A stretch of 64,000 nucleotides of DNA from Lineus longissimus (lineage: Eukaryota; Nemertea; Pilidiophora; Heteronemertea; Lineidae): contig NC_088315.1 in assembly GCF_910592395.1 (NCBI RefSeq), positions 126,501 through 190,500 on the forward strand. Reading direction: 5' to 3'. This document shows, one piece after another, positions 1 to 12,097 of the stretch (position 1 is the first letter of the stretch; the number at the start of each line of letters is the position of its first letter). The notes under the pieces are model-generated. The model was not told where the DNA came from. It ran no database searches and saw only the letters and a program-made list of their open reading frames with translations. The translations under genes and the position numbers were made by a program.

Positions 1-1224
1 TTTAATTCAGGTAAGCTCATATCAAACCAGTAACTGATACCCAACTTCTCAGGCGACGACAAGCCTCAACACTCTCAGCCACGAACATAACCCCACAAAC
101 ACGTTGGAACTGCTTTGATGTGAAGCTATATTGAACATTCGAGCCGTACTTATTACATTTTTAATCATCACCTGGCGGCTAAGCAAAGTCAAGGATAGAG
201 AATATCATATGCTGACACTGAGCTTTATCATTTCCACGTCCACTGCATCAAAGGGTGCGCATCTGATCTCTATCTAACTCATGAACATCTTTCTGGTCTT
301 GGGTATGAAAATCACCATAATCATTGTTTTTAAGTTACATACTGTGTCGACGCTACTCAGCCAGTTGAGGGACGCCTGTGGAAAGACCTAGCGTGCGTGT
401 TCAACCGGCTGGATAGCGAGGACAGTATGTCCGTTACACAGATGAACGCACATTTATGGCAGAAGCTCAAAGATTTATGGTGCATCAGCTTGAAGGTGTA
501 CTGAAGTAATAAAATTTGCACAGGTTTCCTCATATATTGCCTCACGCCAAATGGTGTATTACCAGGATCGCCTTCCATGGTGCTGATAAATGTTTTTCAT
601 GTTTGCAGCAGTTCAGTGCATGAGGCTCAGAGGCATCGAACAGACGAAGTCATCAAAGATCGCGAGTTATCTAAAAACAATATAGCTTGAAAGCAAAATG
701 TTTTATATCATAAATGCTGAGCGAGATAGGTGTTTCAAGAGTAGCTTGTCATACCCAACCAATAAAACATGTCGAGATGTTCTTCAATAACCAAACAAAA
801 ACAAGAAAACATGCAAGTGTATGAAAAGGCAAATCAACTTTCGTCATTTCTTGAGGCAAACGAGGCTCAAGAAGAACCCCAACTACGTCCTTGTGTCAGT
901 GCTGTAACTTTAAAACCCTACTTCAAAGCTATTCCCATTTTCGTTAAACTATTTTTACATTCACTAGAACTGCATTTCTTGTAAAAGGTTCCCCTACATA
1001 GGCACGGATTTTTTTTCGCCAATTGGAACAATGACACTCAAACACAAAGAAGTAGTTGATTCACCTTCCTCTAATGATCATCCAGCACTTGACAATTTCG
1101 TTGTAATAGCTGAGGGGCAGGGATTCGTTTTAATGTACCATTTCAACGATACTAATGGGTAAGTTGAAGAAGTTCAGCACTACATGCGAGGGAGGCGAGC
1201 AATAAAACTGTAAATCGAGCTCAA
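1..1224. other. Non-coding stretch, no gene recognised
   Basis: Open frames are short, lack homology that I recognise and have no convincing exon signals. I see no RNA gene or clear repeat here. Confidence 0.5.
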
Positions 1225-1340
1225 AAAATTATTTTGATTTTTTTTCACTTTTTCAACTTCACTAGCGCGACCACCCGGTAATGCGACCATTCAACCTAGG
1301 TCCCATGAGTGGTCGTTTTGCCGGGGTTCCACTGTAGAAA
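1225..1340 (-). repeat. Remnant of a Tigger/pogo-like DNA transposon end
   Basis: Read on the minus strand, this begins TACAGTGGAACCCCGG and is followed by CGACCA-type words and a T-rich block. The same GTGGAACCCCGGT start with repeated CGGTAA(C/T)(A/G)CGACCA words occurs at 39.5 and 46.0 kb. A CAGTGGAACC-type terminus is typical of Tigger/pogo elements (family knowledge). The class assignment is inference, because no transposase is present. Confidence 0.45.
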
Positions 1341-2479
1341 GATTTTCGATATACAAATACAGCCTGTGATTACGGTTTACCGACCGATGCCTATCCATCC
1401 TAAATCCTATTCCTTGATCCGATAAGACAACTGGAGTTGGTATCGGGAACTGTAACGAATTGTCATATACGTACGATCGATGCTTCCCCATATGTCAATG
1501 AAAGACAAGCTATTCATCCCGTCATACCACACGTGTTTGGATAACGGCCTTTCTTACTGGATCGATTGCGAGAAGAAAATCTTGATACTTTTATAAACTT
1601 GGTCAGAAGACTCATTCCGTCCTGGTTATGAACACCCAACCAATACTTAGTGGTCAATTCATGATTCAAACGCTTATCTTATTTGACCGAAGATTAGAAA
1701 GAGCTGATGGAACTTAATTGGTCGGTGGGTGTGGTCACTGTCGTGCACACCCACCAACACCATTAGCCATGACGTACTGACACAATAACGACTCAACTAG
1801 AGTGAAACTGGAACAAGATTGATATGAAAAACGAGAAGGTTGTTGAGAGTTGGTCCAGTGAGAACGACACTCTGGGCTCGGATTACGCCATACTTATTGA
1901 CCACTCAGTCACGCAGTCGTTCCCAACACCGGACAAAACCACATCGGTATGGTCGACAGCCTTCTACTCCATCGATACCCGATCACAACTACTGAGACGT
2001 GAAAGAGATATTCCTTAGATGTGCCTTCGATTATAGGAGGATACAAATCCGACGATGGCTGTAGCGCCAGACGAGTTATTGAACCATACTTGAGAATACC
2101 CTCCGCTTTGATCCATTGTGTAGGAGATCTCTATCTCCCCTCCAAATAGGACCGTGGCGTGTCTCATTTAGATAGGATTTCCAACAGGCGGAGGACAGCA
2201 AATGCCTATTAGAGCTTAGATCAGGAGACGTCTTGAAATGAAGCGTACTGCTATGAACTTTTGTTACTATTTGCGAATCTACTTACAAGATCAAAGACAA
2301 GATATGTCTTAAGAAGCCACTTCAGCAGTCAACGTTTGGATTTCACCTTAACGGAGATTGGAGATAAGCTGTAGTGGCTGGGGATTCGGTGACTGCAACC
2401 TACATGTATCGCTCGTGACACAGAATCAGTTATGCTTGGACACCTCAGAGCAATATTGACTGATTAGAACATTTCGTCT
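1341..2479. other. Non-coding stretch with one short inverted repeat
   Basis: No gene recognised. A perfect 10-bp inverted repeat (ggtgggtgtg at 1724-1733, cacacccacc at 1746-1755) with a 12-nt loop is the only structure I noted. Confidence 0.45.
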
Positions 2480-3012
2480 CAAGAACTAAACTGCGCTAAT
2501 AAACATATATACTTAGACATAACGAATCTTCAAGAAATCTGGAACTCAAAAAGATTGCCACAGAGACAAACCTAAGCATTTTCAAATCGAAAGTGTAACT
2601 TGTAACGCGTATGGCTCAGAGAAAAGGTGAACAACCTGAACAGCGATTGAGAACCTCCAAATCTTCTTGAACACGTCCTTTTGTATGATTCTCTACCTGA
2701 GATGTACTTACTAAGTTACAAATCAAGACATGTGGAAAGGAGCAAACGAGAAACCAGTGTGTTGAGATGAAATGCTCCGTTGTCACTACAGCTGATCAGA
2801 GCAAACCGCCATCGAGTGTCACTCGAAAAACCTCGACATAGAAACCGTGGAGAAAAATTAAAGAGGAAGACCTAGTAACAGCAGTGACATGAAGACCATA
2901 GGTCACTCGAGGCAGGAACTGCATAGGATCGCCAGCGACAGACGAGGGTGGAAGAAAGCTGTAGGCAACCTAAGCTTAGCAACTCTCAAGAGGAGAGAAA
3001 GACTCAATTAAC
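2480..3012 (+). pseudogene. Decayed 3' end of a non-LTR retrotransposon reverse transcriptase ORF
   Basis: With several stops and frame changes, the plus strand still shows the order of motifs found at the C-terminus of many RTE/Jockey-like LINE reverse transcriptases. Near 2565-2615 there is a segment like L-x-IFKS followed by YGSE. Near 2805-2870 come KPPSS-x-TRK and a KRGRPS block. At about 2888-3009 comes an open stretch containing MKTIGHSRQELHRIASDRR followed by GWKKAVGNL, matching the usual 'GRP...W...DR-x-GW...L' ending. No RT catalytic YADD box or endonuclease domain is visible upstream, so this is a 5'-truncated, mutated copy. It is not a functional gene. Clade is uncertain. Confidence 0.65.
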
Positions 3013-4329
3013 TTCTCTCCAGTGTGATCAGATCCAGAGAACATATTTGAAAGTCTATACCAGCCATGACAGAAACTGGGAACAGATCTGATCCAATTCA
3101 TGAACTAACGACCTGCTTCATTTCAAAGAGGGCATCAGTTCTTTGCTAATTGGGTCAATTATTTTGGCGCCTGGGCAAAATGTTTTCAAGTAGGGTACGA
3201 TCATCTGATCGATAACTGTCTCCTAGGGAACACGACACTTGAATGAGAACTGTATTACAGGTATCTAACAGGTATGCGTAGGCAAGGCGTTGCGCTGAAA
3301 GGATGCTTAGAAAAACAACCTTCTTCTTCATAATGGAATACCCTGGAGAAGCATGCATTCTGTAGATTGCCCTTAGCATCCTACAACTGCACGATGCCTT
3401 TTTTCAGGGATTTCTAAGAGGTGTTCAGAATATATCCGAGGGCTTTATACGAACTCTTTCCTCCTTTCACCTATTTTCAAAGTAATTTTTTATGGAAGTC
3501 AGCGTTGCAAAGCAAAAACATATCTTTTCGCCTGCATTCAAGACGTAACGGCGCCGAAGTCAGTTTTTTAGAAGGAGCTCTAAGTATTGTACGGTGTATG
3601 AATGGGTTCTTATATGCTGTGAAAAGGCTCAGGAGCATCGCATATATAATGAAGCGGCAATCCCATTTTAGTTCGTTGTGTATACCATCGCATGACAGTT
3701 CGGGTGCAATCTTTCTATGTGGTTGAAAAGACGGTTGAAGGATAGGAGTCGATCCGCGAATCTGCTTCTTAGCATCGTAAGGTCACCACAGACCTTCCGC
3801 CTCATCAGTTTATTTCGATCTCACCAAGTCAGAAAGAGCATATTGAAAGAGGGGTAAGTCAATTCAAGGGAAGAAATTTTCTTATGATTCTTCATGATGT
3901 GCCACTTTCAATTATCGATGGCATATGACGCTTCAAACTTGTACACCGATGTTTACTTTCGACTTAATTACCGGTACTTTAATGAATGCATGAACTGCAA
4001 TGTCACAGGAATGATTCTAGAAAAAACACCAGAAAGAAATGATGAAGTTGATGAAGCTGACTTGTCACAGCGTTTCCTCCAGATACAAGGCGGGTAGAAC
4101 GTCCGCCTCTTCACTTTAATGGAGTTGAAATGCTGGTACACGCTGACGTGATAAGAATGAAACGTGTCCAGGTTAATAAACTGATCATAAATGATCTGAA
4201 ATGAGAGAGTTAGTTCTGTCAAAAAAGGTGTGTCCGGTTTGACTTGTAGACCGCTTTAGCCAATAGGCAGCTGTGTTCATATCAGATAAAAAGGAATAAC
4301 GCAAGCGACATTAAATGTAAGGATAATAT
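3013..4329. other. Non-coding stretch, nothing recognised
   Basis: Only short overlapping open frames on both strands, none with recognisable protein character or splice context. Confidence 0.45.
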
Positions 4330-5452
4330 GTTTCTTGAGTTAGCGGGCATGGATGGGATGGAAACACAAGAGCAAGTCCTCTAAGGTTCTTGAGTTAGCG
4401 GGCATGGATGGGATGGAAACACAAGAGCAAGTCCTCTAAGGTTCTTGAGTTAGCGGGCATGGATGGGATGGAAACACAAGAGCAAGTCCTCTAAGGTTCT
4501 TGAGTTAGCGGGCATGGATGGGATGGAAACACAAGAGCAAGTCCTCTACGGTTCTTGAGTTAGCGGGCATGGATGGGATGGAAACACAAGAGCAAGTCCT
4601 CTAAGGTTCTTGAGTTGGCGGGCATGGATTGGATGGAAACACAAGAGCAAGTCCTCTAAGGTTCTTGAGTTAGCGGGCATGCATGGGATGGAAACACAAG
4701 AGCAAGTCCTCTAAGGTTCTGGAGTTGGCGGGCATGCATGGGATGGAAACACGAGAGCAAGTCCTCTAAGGTTCTAGAGTTGGCGGGCATGGATGGGATG
4801 GAAACACAAGAGCAAGTCCTCTAAGGTTCTGGAGTTGGCGGGCATGCATGGGATGGAAACACAAGAGCAAGTCCTCTAAGGTTCTTGAGTTAGCGGGCAT
4901 GGATGTGATGGAAACACAAGAGCAAGTCCTCTAAGGTTCTTGAGTTAGCGGGCATGCATGGGATGGAAACACAAGAGCAAGTCCTCTAAGGTTCTTGAGT
5001 TAGCGGGCATGGATGGGATGGAAACACAAGAGCAAGTCCTCTAAGGTTCTTGAGTTAGCGGGCATGGATGTGATGGAAACACAAGAGCAAGTCCTCTAAG
5101 GTTCTTGAGTTAGCGGGCATGGATGGGATGGAAACACAAGAGCAAGTCCTCTAAGGTTCTTGAGTTAGCGGGCATGCATGGGATGGAAACACAAGAGCAA
5201 GTCCTCTAAGGTTCTTGAGTTAGCGGGCATGGATGGGATGGAAACACAAGAGCAAGTCCTCTAAGGTTCTTGAGTTGGCGGGCATGGATGGGATGGAAAC
5301 ACAAGAGCAAGTCCTCTAAGGTTCTTGAGTTAGCGGGCATGGATGGGATGGAAACACAAGAGCAAGTCCTCTAAGGTTCTTGAGTTGGCGGGCATGGATG
5401 GGATGGAAACACAAGAGCAAGTCCTCTAAGGTTCTTGAGTTAGCGGGCATGG
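4330..5452 (+). repeat. 55-bp satellite/minisatellite, 20 exact-length copies plus a partial
   Basis: The unit begins ggttcttgagttagcgggca and ends gagcaagtcctctaa. The phase point recurs from 4330 to 5430, exactly 1100 bp or 20 x 55, so no copy has gained or lost a base. A partial 21st copy ends at 5452. Substitutions recur at the same positions (ttag/ttgg; ggatggg, gcatggg, ggatgtg), and variants occur in runs, with alternation in the last copies. Units are not a multiple of 3 and contain stops, so the array is non-coding. Confidence 0.97.
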
Positions 5453-8400
5453 TTAAGAAATGATTTTCATCGGTTTCATAAAGGTAAACTCGACTTTGGC
5501 GGCGTTGTGTTAATGCCTAGTCACTACCTTGGCAATCGTTCTCAATCTGGCAAGATTAGTCAGACATGCCGTTTCTATCGACAGTCGGAAAAAGCAGTTC
5601 CGTGTCATCTCGATCACTAATTGAAATTGTTTGACATCGCCTTAACCACTTACATTTAGTTTCGCATAACAAGAAGACCTCTCTATTACGTTCATTATTG
5701 CGCAATGTTGCATGTCAACTTTTAGAAAAACAAAACAATGAGATGGCATGAATGATGATATTCAATAATGTATCTGTTTCCTTATCAACAGAGATGATTA
5801 CTTGATAGACCTTTACAGCGTGCTCTTAAGGCCACTTAGGGAAAAGGTCGACTTTAGGTCCTTATCTATTAGTAATACCATTTAGCCCATACCTCAATCA
5901 CAATATCTTGTAGTTTGATAGTGGGACGCTAATGGTCTCTCATGTGTTCATTTTAATAAGAACAACTACTCAGGAACATTGCTTTATGATAGTAAATGAT
6001 CAAAGCGATCTGGTTGACACGGTACCATGTTATCTGAAACCTAATTTTGTAAGGCAAGAAAGTGCTCTAAGAAGTTTAAATGTTAATGGGTTGAACAGGA
6101 CGTTTTACACTTTTCAAATGATAGCAAACAGAAAAAAACGTATTATTAAATGCGTGCATTACCAACAAATAGTACTTCACGCCGAGTTTTGTGCTTATAG
6201 TGTATGTTTGATGAGCAGTGTTCCATTTTCTTTACGACATGTATCTTGAGACAAAATAGTGAGCCGGTTACTGGAAGTTGTGTCATAATGACGTTCTAAC
6301 GTTAAGACTTTTCCAACCACTCCTAAACTCAGAGAGGAACAGAACATAGCCTTCATCTCTCTATTTCAGACTTATTCGTCTGATGAACATTTATTCTAAA
6401 CAGACCTGATACAACGATATTGGGAAAGTGACATTGGGGGTCACGTTTACCAGTGATTTAATTCGTTTGATGTTGGCTTATCATAGGCCACAAAGAAATG
6501 GCTATTAGCTGTATCGTAATTATTGGCGTAGTTACATTGTGTTTTCAGCTTTTCATGTATTCATTACAAAGGTCAGAACACAAGATGGAAAAATGTCTCG
6601 CCAAAATGTGTGAGCTTGTAGACACGGATCAGACCAATACTTCGTCTCACGTGATGTATTAGTCTAATTATTAAAGATGGGATAAGGCAAGGGTGCGAGA
6701 CCAATTCAAATCATGGTGATTATACAGTCTATTCTTGTGCTTTCCCAATTCATTTGTCAATAATACATATTGGAGGATTAAAGGATTACCAGATATTGTG
6801 TAGACGAACAAAAGAGGTTTCTACAGTTCATGCATGCTAGTCCTTAACAGCTCCAAACCTATATTTTGTCTTTAAGGTTTGAGATGTCTTGAGGATAGAA
6901 TGTCCGGGGAACAAAAGTGCTTCTAAACTGTGAGGAATTGACGGTGATGGTCTCTATAGCCCCATATGCCAGCAATAGGGCCTAACACTTTTTCCAGGGG
7001 ACATTTTTGAAAGCCGAGCCGGTATCCTTTCTCACGGAAGCCAATGCATGATTGGTCATAAACGGTCCCATGCTGCGAAAATGCAAACTTAGAAAGAAGC
7101 TCCACACGCATGATCGTCAACCAGATTTCAGCTCACTGTCTCCCGGTAGAAGTTTAATCAAACCCCGCCCGAGGCTGAGAGCTCGTAGCAGTATTGAGTG
7201 ACATATGATGGAACACAAAGGGAAAAACCCATAGCGAACGAACTTATGAGATTCCTTGTCCCAGGAAAGAATGGCAGTTGGCACATTCTTTGTCCATACC
7301 AGTCTTAGGTCGAGCTGTCAGAAGCTGACATGACAATAGGTCAACGTATACCCGACCGCACTAGTGTGATTCAAGTAGAGATCGATCAGTCAAGCCGTGC
7401 ATTATCGGCGAGGTTTGTGCACTCGACTTGGCCGGTAAGAGGAAACATTCATATTTGGTAAAATCTTGGGAAAACTATACTCTGAAGTAAAACAAACAGC
7501 CTTGATACAAAGTCAGGTTCAGCAAGATTGCAGATGCCGTTAGACTATCGTATATTTGCTGCTGATAGCTGCCTTTGGTAAAACTAAGTCAAAACCTATT
7601 TCTGCGTCGTTGCAAGTAAAGCAGAATGTAAAGCCCAAAGCATGATCCCAGATTAATTCCTCTCCGAGAAGGACTTAACCTTCATCTTTTACACTAATCT
7701 CATGGTAATGCATACTTCCATTAGCCTGATCATGGATTGGCCAAGCTCCCAATGTTTTTATACACACAAAAATACTCCACGGGAGTCCTTCCCGTGCCTT
7801 TGATAGTCTAAGACAGAATACGATGTAGCCAATAATGTATAGAATACAAATCCGTTCACGACAATCCCTCATGACCTTGTGGATCAAAGCAAAGCGTGTG
7901 TCAGGAAAGAACTTGCCCTCGTTCTGTCGAAGGCTCGATTTCCAATCTGGTTTGGGTAGTAACACCAGCATCTGGGTCGTTCTGGGATTGTCATCCGCGC
8001 CATGAGATTATGAGCTTCTTATTCGAAAAAAAAAGTTATTGGTTAAAAAATATAATTTCCTACATCATTTTCACGAAACAACAAACTTAGACATCGCTGA
8101 AGAAGGCAACAATAACGTAAATTCTATCACTGAAAGCAGATTGAGAGCTTGAATCGAAAAGTCAGTAAGAAATCAATATTCTGGTATGATTTCGAAGCCA
8201 ATTCCCATTACCATGGCTACGATTTAGGATAATAATCCAAGACAAATCTTATATAGATTTCTTTTCAGAATGTTGTGTCAAAGGTTGAGTCTCAACCCCA
8301 TAAACTCTGGCGTTATGCTTTACCGAATAAATGAAGCACAAGATTTACTATTTACAATATAGTAATCAAATCAAACATTTCTTATTGTATTCCAATCAAT

Positions 8401-11400
8401 AAGTACTGCATTGATTGAATAAGTCACCGGGTCAGGTATAACTCTAACTGATGTCACTATGGTAATTCTTCTTTAATCGTCAGCAGCTGCATCTTCATAG
8501 CTCTAAACATGTTTTGTCATGATCCGCTTATTTCAACTTACACCCTCCGCCTCGGGTTCAGCTCCTCAAGCAACTCTCGACACATTTCTTTCAGACTTAG
8601 AAAAACATGATCTGACACAGCTGAAGAAGACTGCAGGGTGAATCCACACGGTTGACTCATAAGAAGTGGAGAGAGAATTTGGTGTGGAATATTTGAACTT
8701 TTGTCATAGTCTTAAACAATTGCAAAGTGCAGCAACTGAGTGACATAATGTAGCATTGTATTATGAACACGCTATTGCTGTTGTTATCATTATATTTATT
8801 ATTGGCCTGCTTCAATGTTTTGAATCTTAACTTGACCATGATCCAAGTATGTAGGTGTTTGTACCGCTTTAGATTGTGTGTACCGCCAGCAGTCGGTGTA
8901 GCCGCCCATGGTAATGCTACCCTGACATTCACGACCTCCTGTCCTTGAAATTTACAACATAATGTTGTGTTCGTGTATGTTCTTGTATTGCTCAGTGTTG
9001 GTCAATAAACTAGCTTAAATTTCATATATTTGTTTTGTTTAATTATTTCTCCTAAGTGTTCATACAGCCATATAACAACTGGAACAGTGATATGAATCAG
9101 TTACACACACCAGAATGATACATACTGGTACATGTACTCAGGTAGATTTCAGGGGAGAATCAATTTATACACATTTTACACACTAGAATATTACATACTA
9201 ACACGTATGGATTAAATCTAAGATCACAGGAATGACTAGAACTCTTTAGTCTGGCAGTATTCACCTTTTATATTGCATTACAACCGAATCTGATTACCTC
9301 AATTACAGCCAAGTGCAACAAGCACTTGCGCCAATGGCATGGAATGACCGTGATATGGCCATTATTTCCCCATGGTTCTCATCTCACCTTCAATCACCTC
9401 ATCACCTTTTCATGAGAATGTGCTACCAATGTAAAAGAAACAAACTAAATAGCCAATATCAGCGTCATCAGTCTTGTGATATTGCCTTCATCCTTCTAAT
9501 CGAACACCTGTGTGATATCTTTGACTGTTTCTATTTCTCACCCTTTCTCCTCACAGTTAAGGAATGCGTGAAAACAAGACAGTGGCAAGTGCGCTGTTCG
9601 TGTTGTTAGTAATTAGCATTACTTGATACCTCCGTGGCAAAGAGCACATGTTCTTCATGTAGGTATCAAGAATGGGAAGCCTGTGAACTGAGCTATTGAC
9701 CTTTCCACAGCCGGCTGTGGAGCTTACTTAGAGGGATTCACATTGTTTTAGCTCGGAATTCGTTAAAAACGCTTGGGAAACGGCCAAAAATCACCTTCCA
9801 TTATCGCCGTCTGGGCTTTTTATCCACATAAAACCAATGTCAGGAACTTAACAACAACTTTGTGGAACAAAAGGCTTCGTTTAAACTGTTCAATCTCCAT
9901 GAACCAGTATTGACAGTATTGACAGTATTTTATTTATTTTTCGATTGACTGGTGTAGTTCTAAATAACCCTACCGCCTGCAAACAGATATAGGTATGGTT
10001 CGGAAGAGACATATAACTTTCAATACCTCAGATATCAGAAGTGCACGATAAAACACTTATATCTCCAAGGACAGATTTTCCTACCTCACCGGGTTGCATA
10101 AACGGAACCTGATGAGCTTATTCTGTGCAGACTTTGAGTTGGAATGTATTCTCCCGCCGGTAATGGTTAGGCTGTAACCCGATTTACTCACATTCGTCTG
10201 ATTGGGCGTAGCTCCCGAGGATGACCTGATGTTGGAATCCAGTCGAGAGGGCCATTATGCATAATACGTCCATGAGTTATTCACCAATGGCGATATTGCT
10301 TTGAAGGACCAAAACAAAACCTGATGCCGGGAATTTAGATGCCAACAATGATATCAGATGTGCTAAGAAATATTCAATATATCGCTCTAATCTGTTGTTT
10401 CATAAGGTCCACGGGATGGTGTGGTTGTAAGCTGAACAGGTGTTATTTTATCTACCAAAAAAAGTGATATGTTTTTCATATCGGTTCCTTGCTGGTTCCC
10501 CGAACCTTGCAAATCATGATGTAATCCCACTCACCATTTCCAATATTAACAACATTGAACGTTCTATCTCTCGCTGAACGCCATTGCTCCAGATCCGTGG
10601 CAACTTCATCAAACAGCTTTAGGTTCCTAACATATGAATTGATATGTTTTGTAAACGATATTTAAAGGTTCTTTCCTTACACAAGGAGAGGACGTATGGT
10701 GCTAATTTGTGAATGCCGTCTGTAGGAATGTAATGCCTCCCCTGTATCCCAGCCCCGCTTCCTCTCTCAATTCACATTACGCAAAGAGCATACGGTTTCA
10801 CCAACTATATCTTCAGCGCAACGGCAACGCATAAGTCTTGATAAAAAGCATCGCTGTGTGTGGGAAACGGGCGATTAACTTATGAAATCTGGCCAGTACG
10901 TTCCTTTGATTTAATGCTTGATGTGACTCGTGGTAATATTGCAAGGAGTGTTTATTGATCAAACACTGTACGATGTAATACGGAATATCACTTATAGAAT
11001 TTCCGTAGGATGTTTGGATAGACATACTGAAATGTGCATTGTATTATTTTTCCTGCCGCAACATCTAGCGTCGCTGTGCACAAGGCCTACGTTCCCAGTA
11101 TTAAAGGTTACTACATACTTGATGTAGCAAATGCCTCTGGATTGAATGCATGCTTCAGAGTTCAAGAGGACCTTTGCATGACTTTCAATGATACATTTCT
11201 TTCAATGGCCAGGCACATCAATGCCTACATTATCCAAAGCCAAATGTGAACTTTTATGTGTCGACCTAAACATAAATTTCTGTGGAGGAAGCCGAAAAAG
11301 AATAAGACAATTCTATTACTCCAAACAAGTCATGACAGATCGTGCATATTCGACGAAGTCCCATTCAAAGGTGAACAGTCTGAGCCTATATCTTGCTAAA

Positions 11401-11742
11401 GATGTTGAGAGTAGCCTGTATTAACTATTCGATTTTTTGGCCAGAACTCTCCACAGCTTTTCTCTGTATTAATTTTGAAACACCACTTCTACTAATGATA
11501 CACGTTGGCCTTGTTGACCATGTTTACAACTTGTTTATAGATTGCTTTTAGAGTGGATTCTCTCGTCACCGGAGATTGAAGTGGTGCATTTCACGGCGGC
11601 GACCATCTGTTCCGGTCAAAGGGAATAAGCGAGCAGGGTTTCCTTTACATTTCTACTCCGCCTAATTGGATGAGCTTCTTTCATGTATTTCTCACTCAGT
11701 AGAGTAGAGTACCTGGCTGATCAACATTCCCTAGCCTCAGAG
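5453..11742. other. Long non-coding stretch
   Basis: No gene supported. A 61-codon ATG frame at 8763-8948 starts with a hydrophobic run, and an AATAAA lies nearby (around 9004), but nothing else supports a gene. A perfect 10-bp inverted repeat (cttgatacct 9622-9631, aggtatcaag 9661-9670) is the only clear structure. Confidence 0.45.
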
Positions 11743-12097
11743 CTACCCAGGCAAATGTGCCTAACGTATATTTTACGAAAATTTACGTAAGAGCAAGATA
11801 AATTCTACGTGGATTTTTTTCAAAAATAACGAGAAAAAAATCAAGAAAGTGTTTTTCTGTTTTTCTTGTTTTTCCATGAAAATTTGAGATATTAATTTTT
11901 TCCAGAATAATTTTCAAAAAAGGGCCCAAAAATTAAGACGCGTTTTATCAGTTTTTTCAGTTTTAGAAAAAAAATTTTTTAATTTCCATCTGCTCAACGT
12001 TAACTGCATATTGGACATCCAACAAAAAAAATTCTATGTTTAGTAACAATTACGTAAAATTTACGTTCGCGTCCAACATAGAATCTCTGTTGGGTAG
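11743..12097. mobile_element. MITE-like element with degenerate terminal inverted repeats
   Basis: The 355-bp AT-rich block starts CTACCCA and ends TGGGTAG. Inside each end, aacgtatattttacg (left) pairs imperfectly with cgtaaattttacgt (right, reverse complement), giving roughly 50-bp degenerate terminal repeats. No ORF and no clear target-site duplication. Family not identified; a non-autonomous DNA transposon is the inference. Confidence 0.45.

Noticed and set aside
4330-5452. CRISPR-like array
   Set aside because: The units are directly adjacent with no unique spacers, and the genome is eukaryotic. It is a satellite array.
8763-8948. 61-residue frame with a hydrophobic start and a nearby AATAAA as a small secreted peptide gene
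   Set aside because: The hydrophobic run comes from an AT-rich, ttattatta-like stretch. No cleavage-site pattern, family or exon context supports it.
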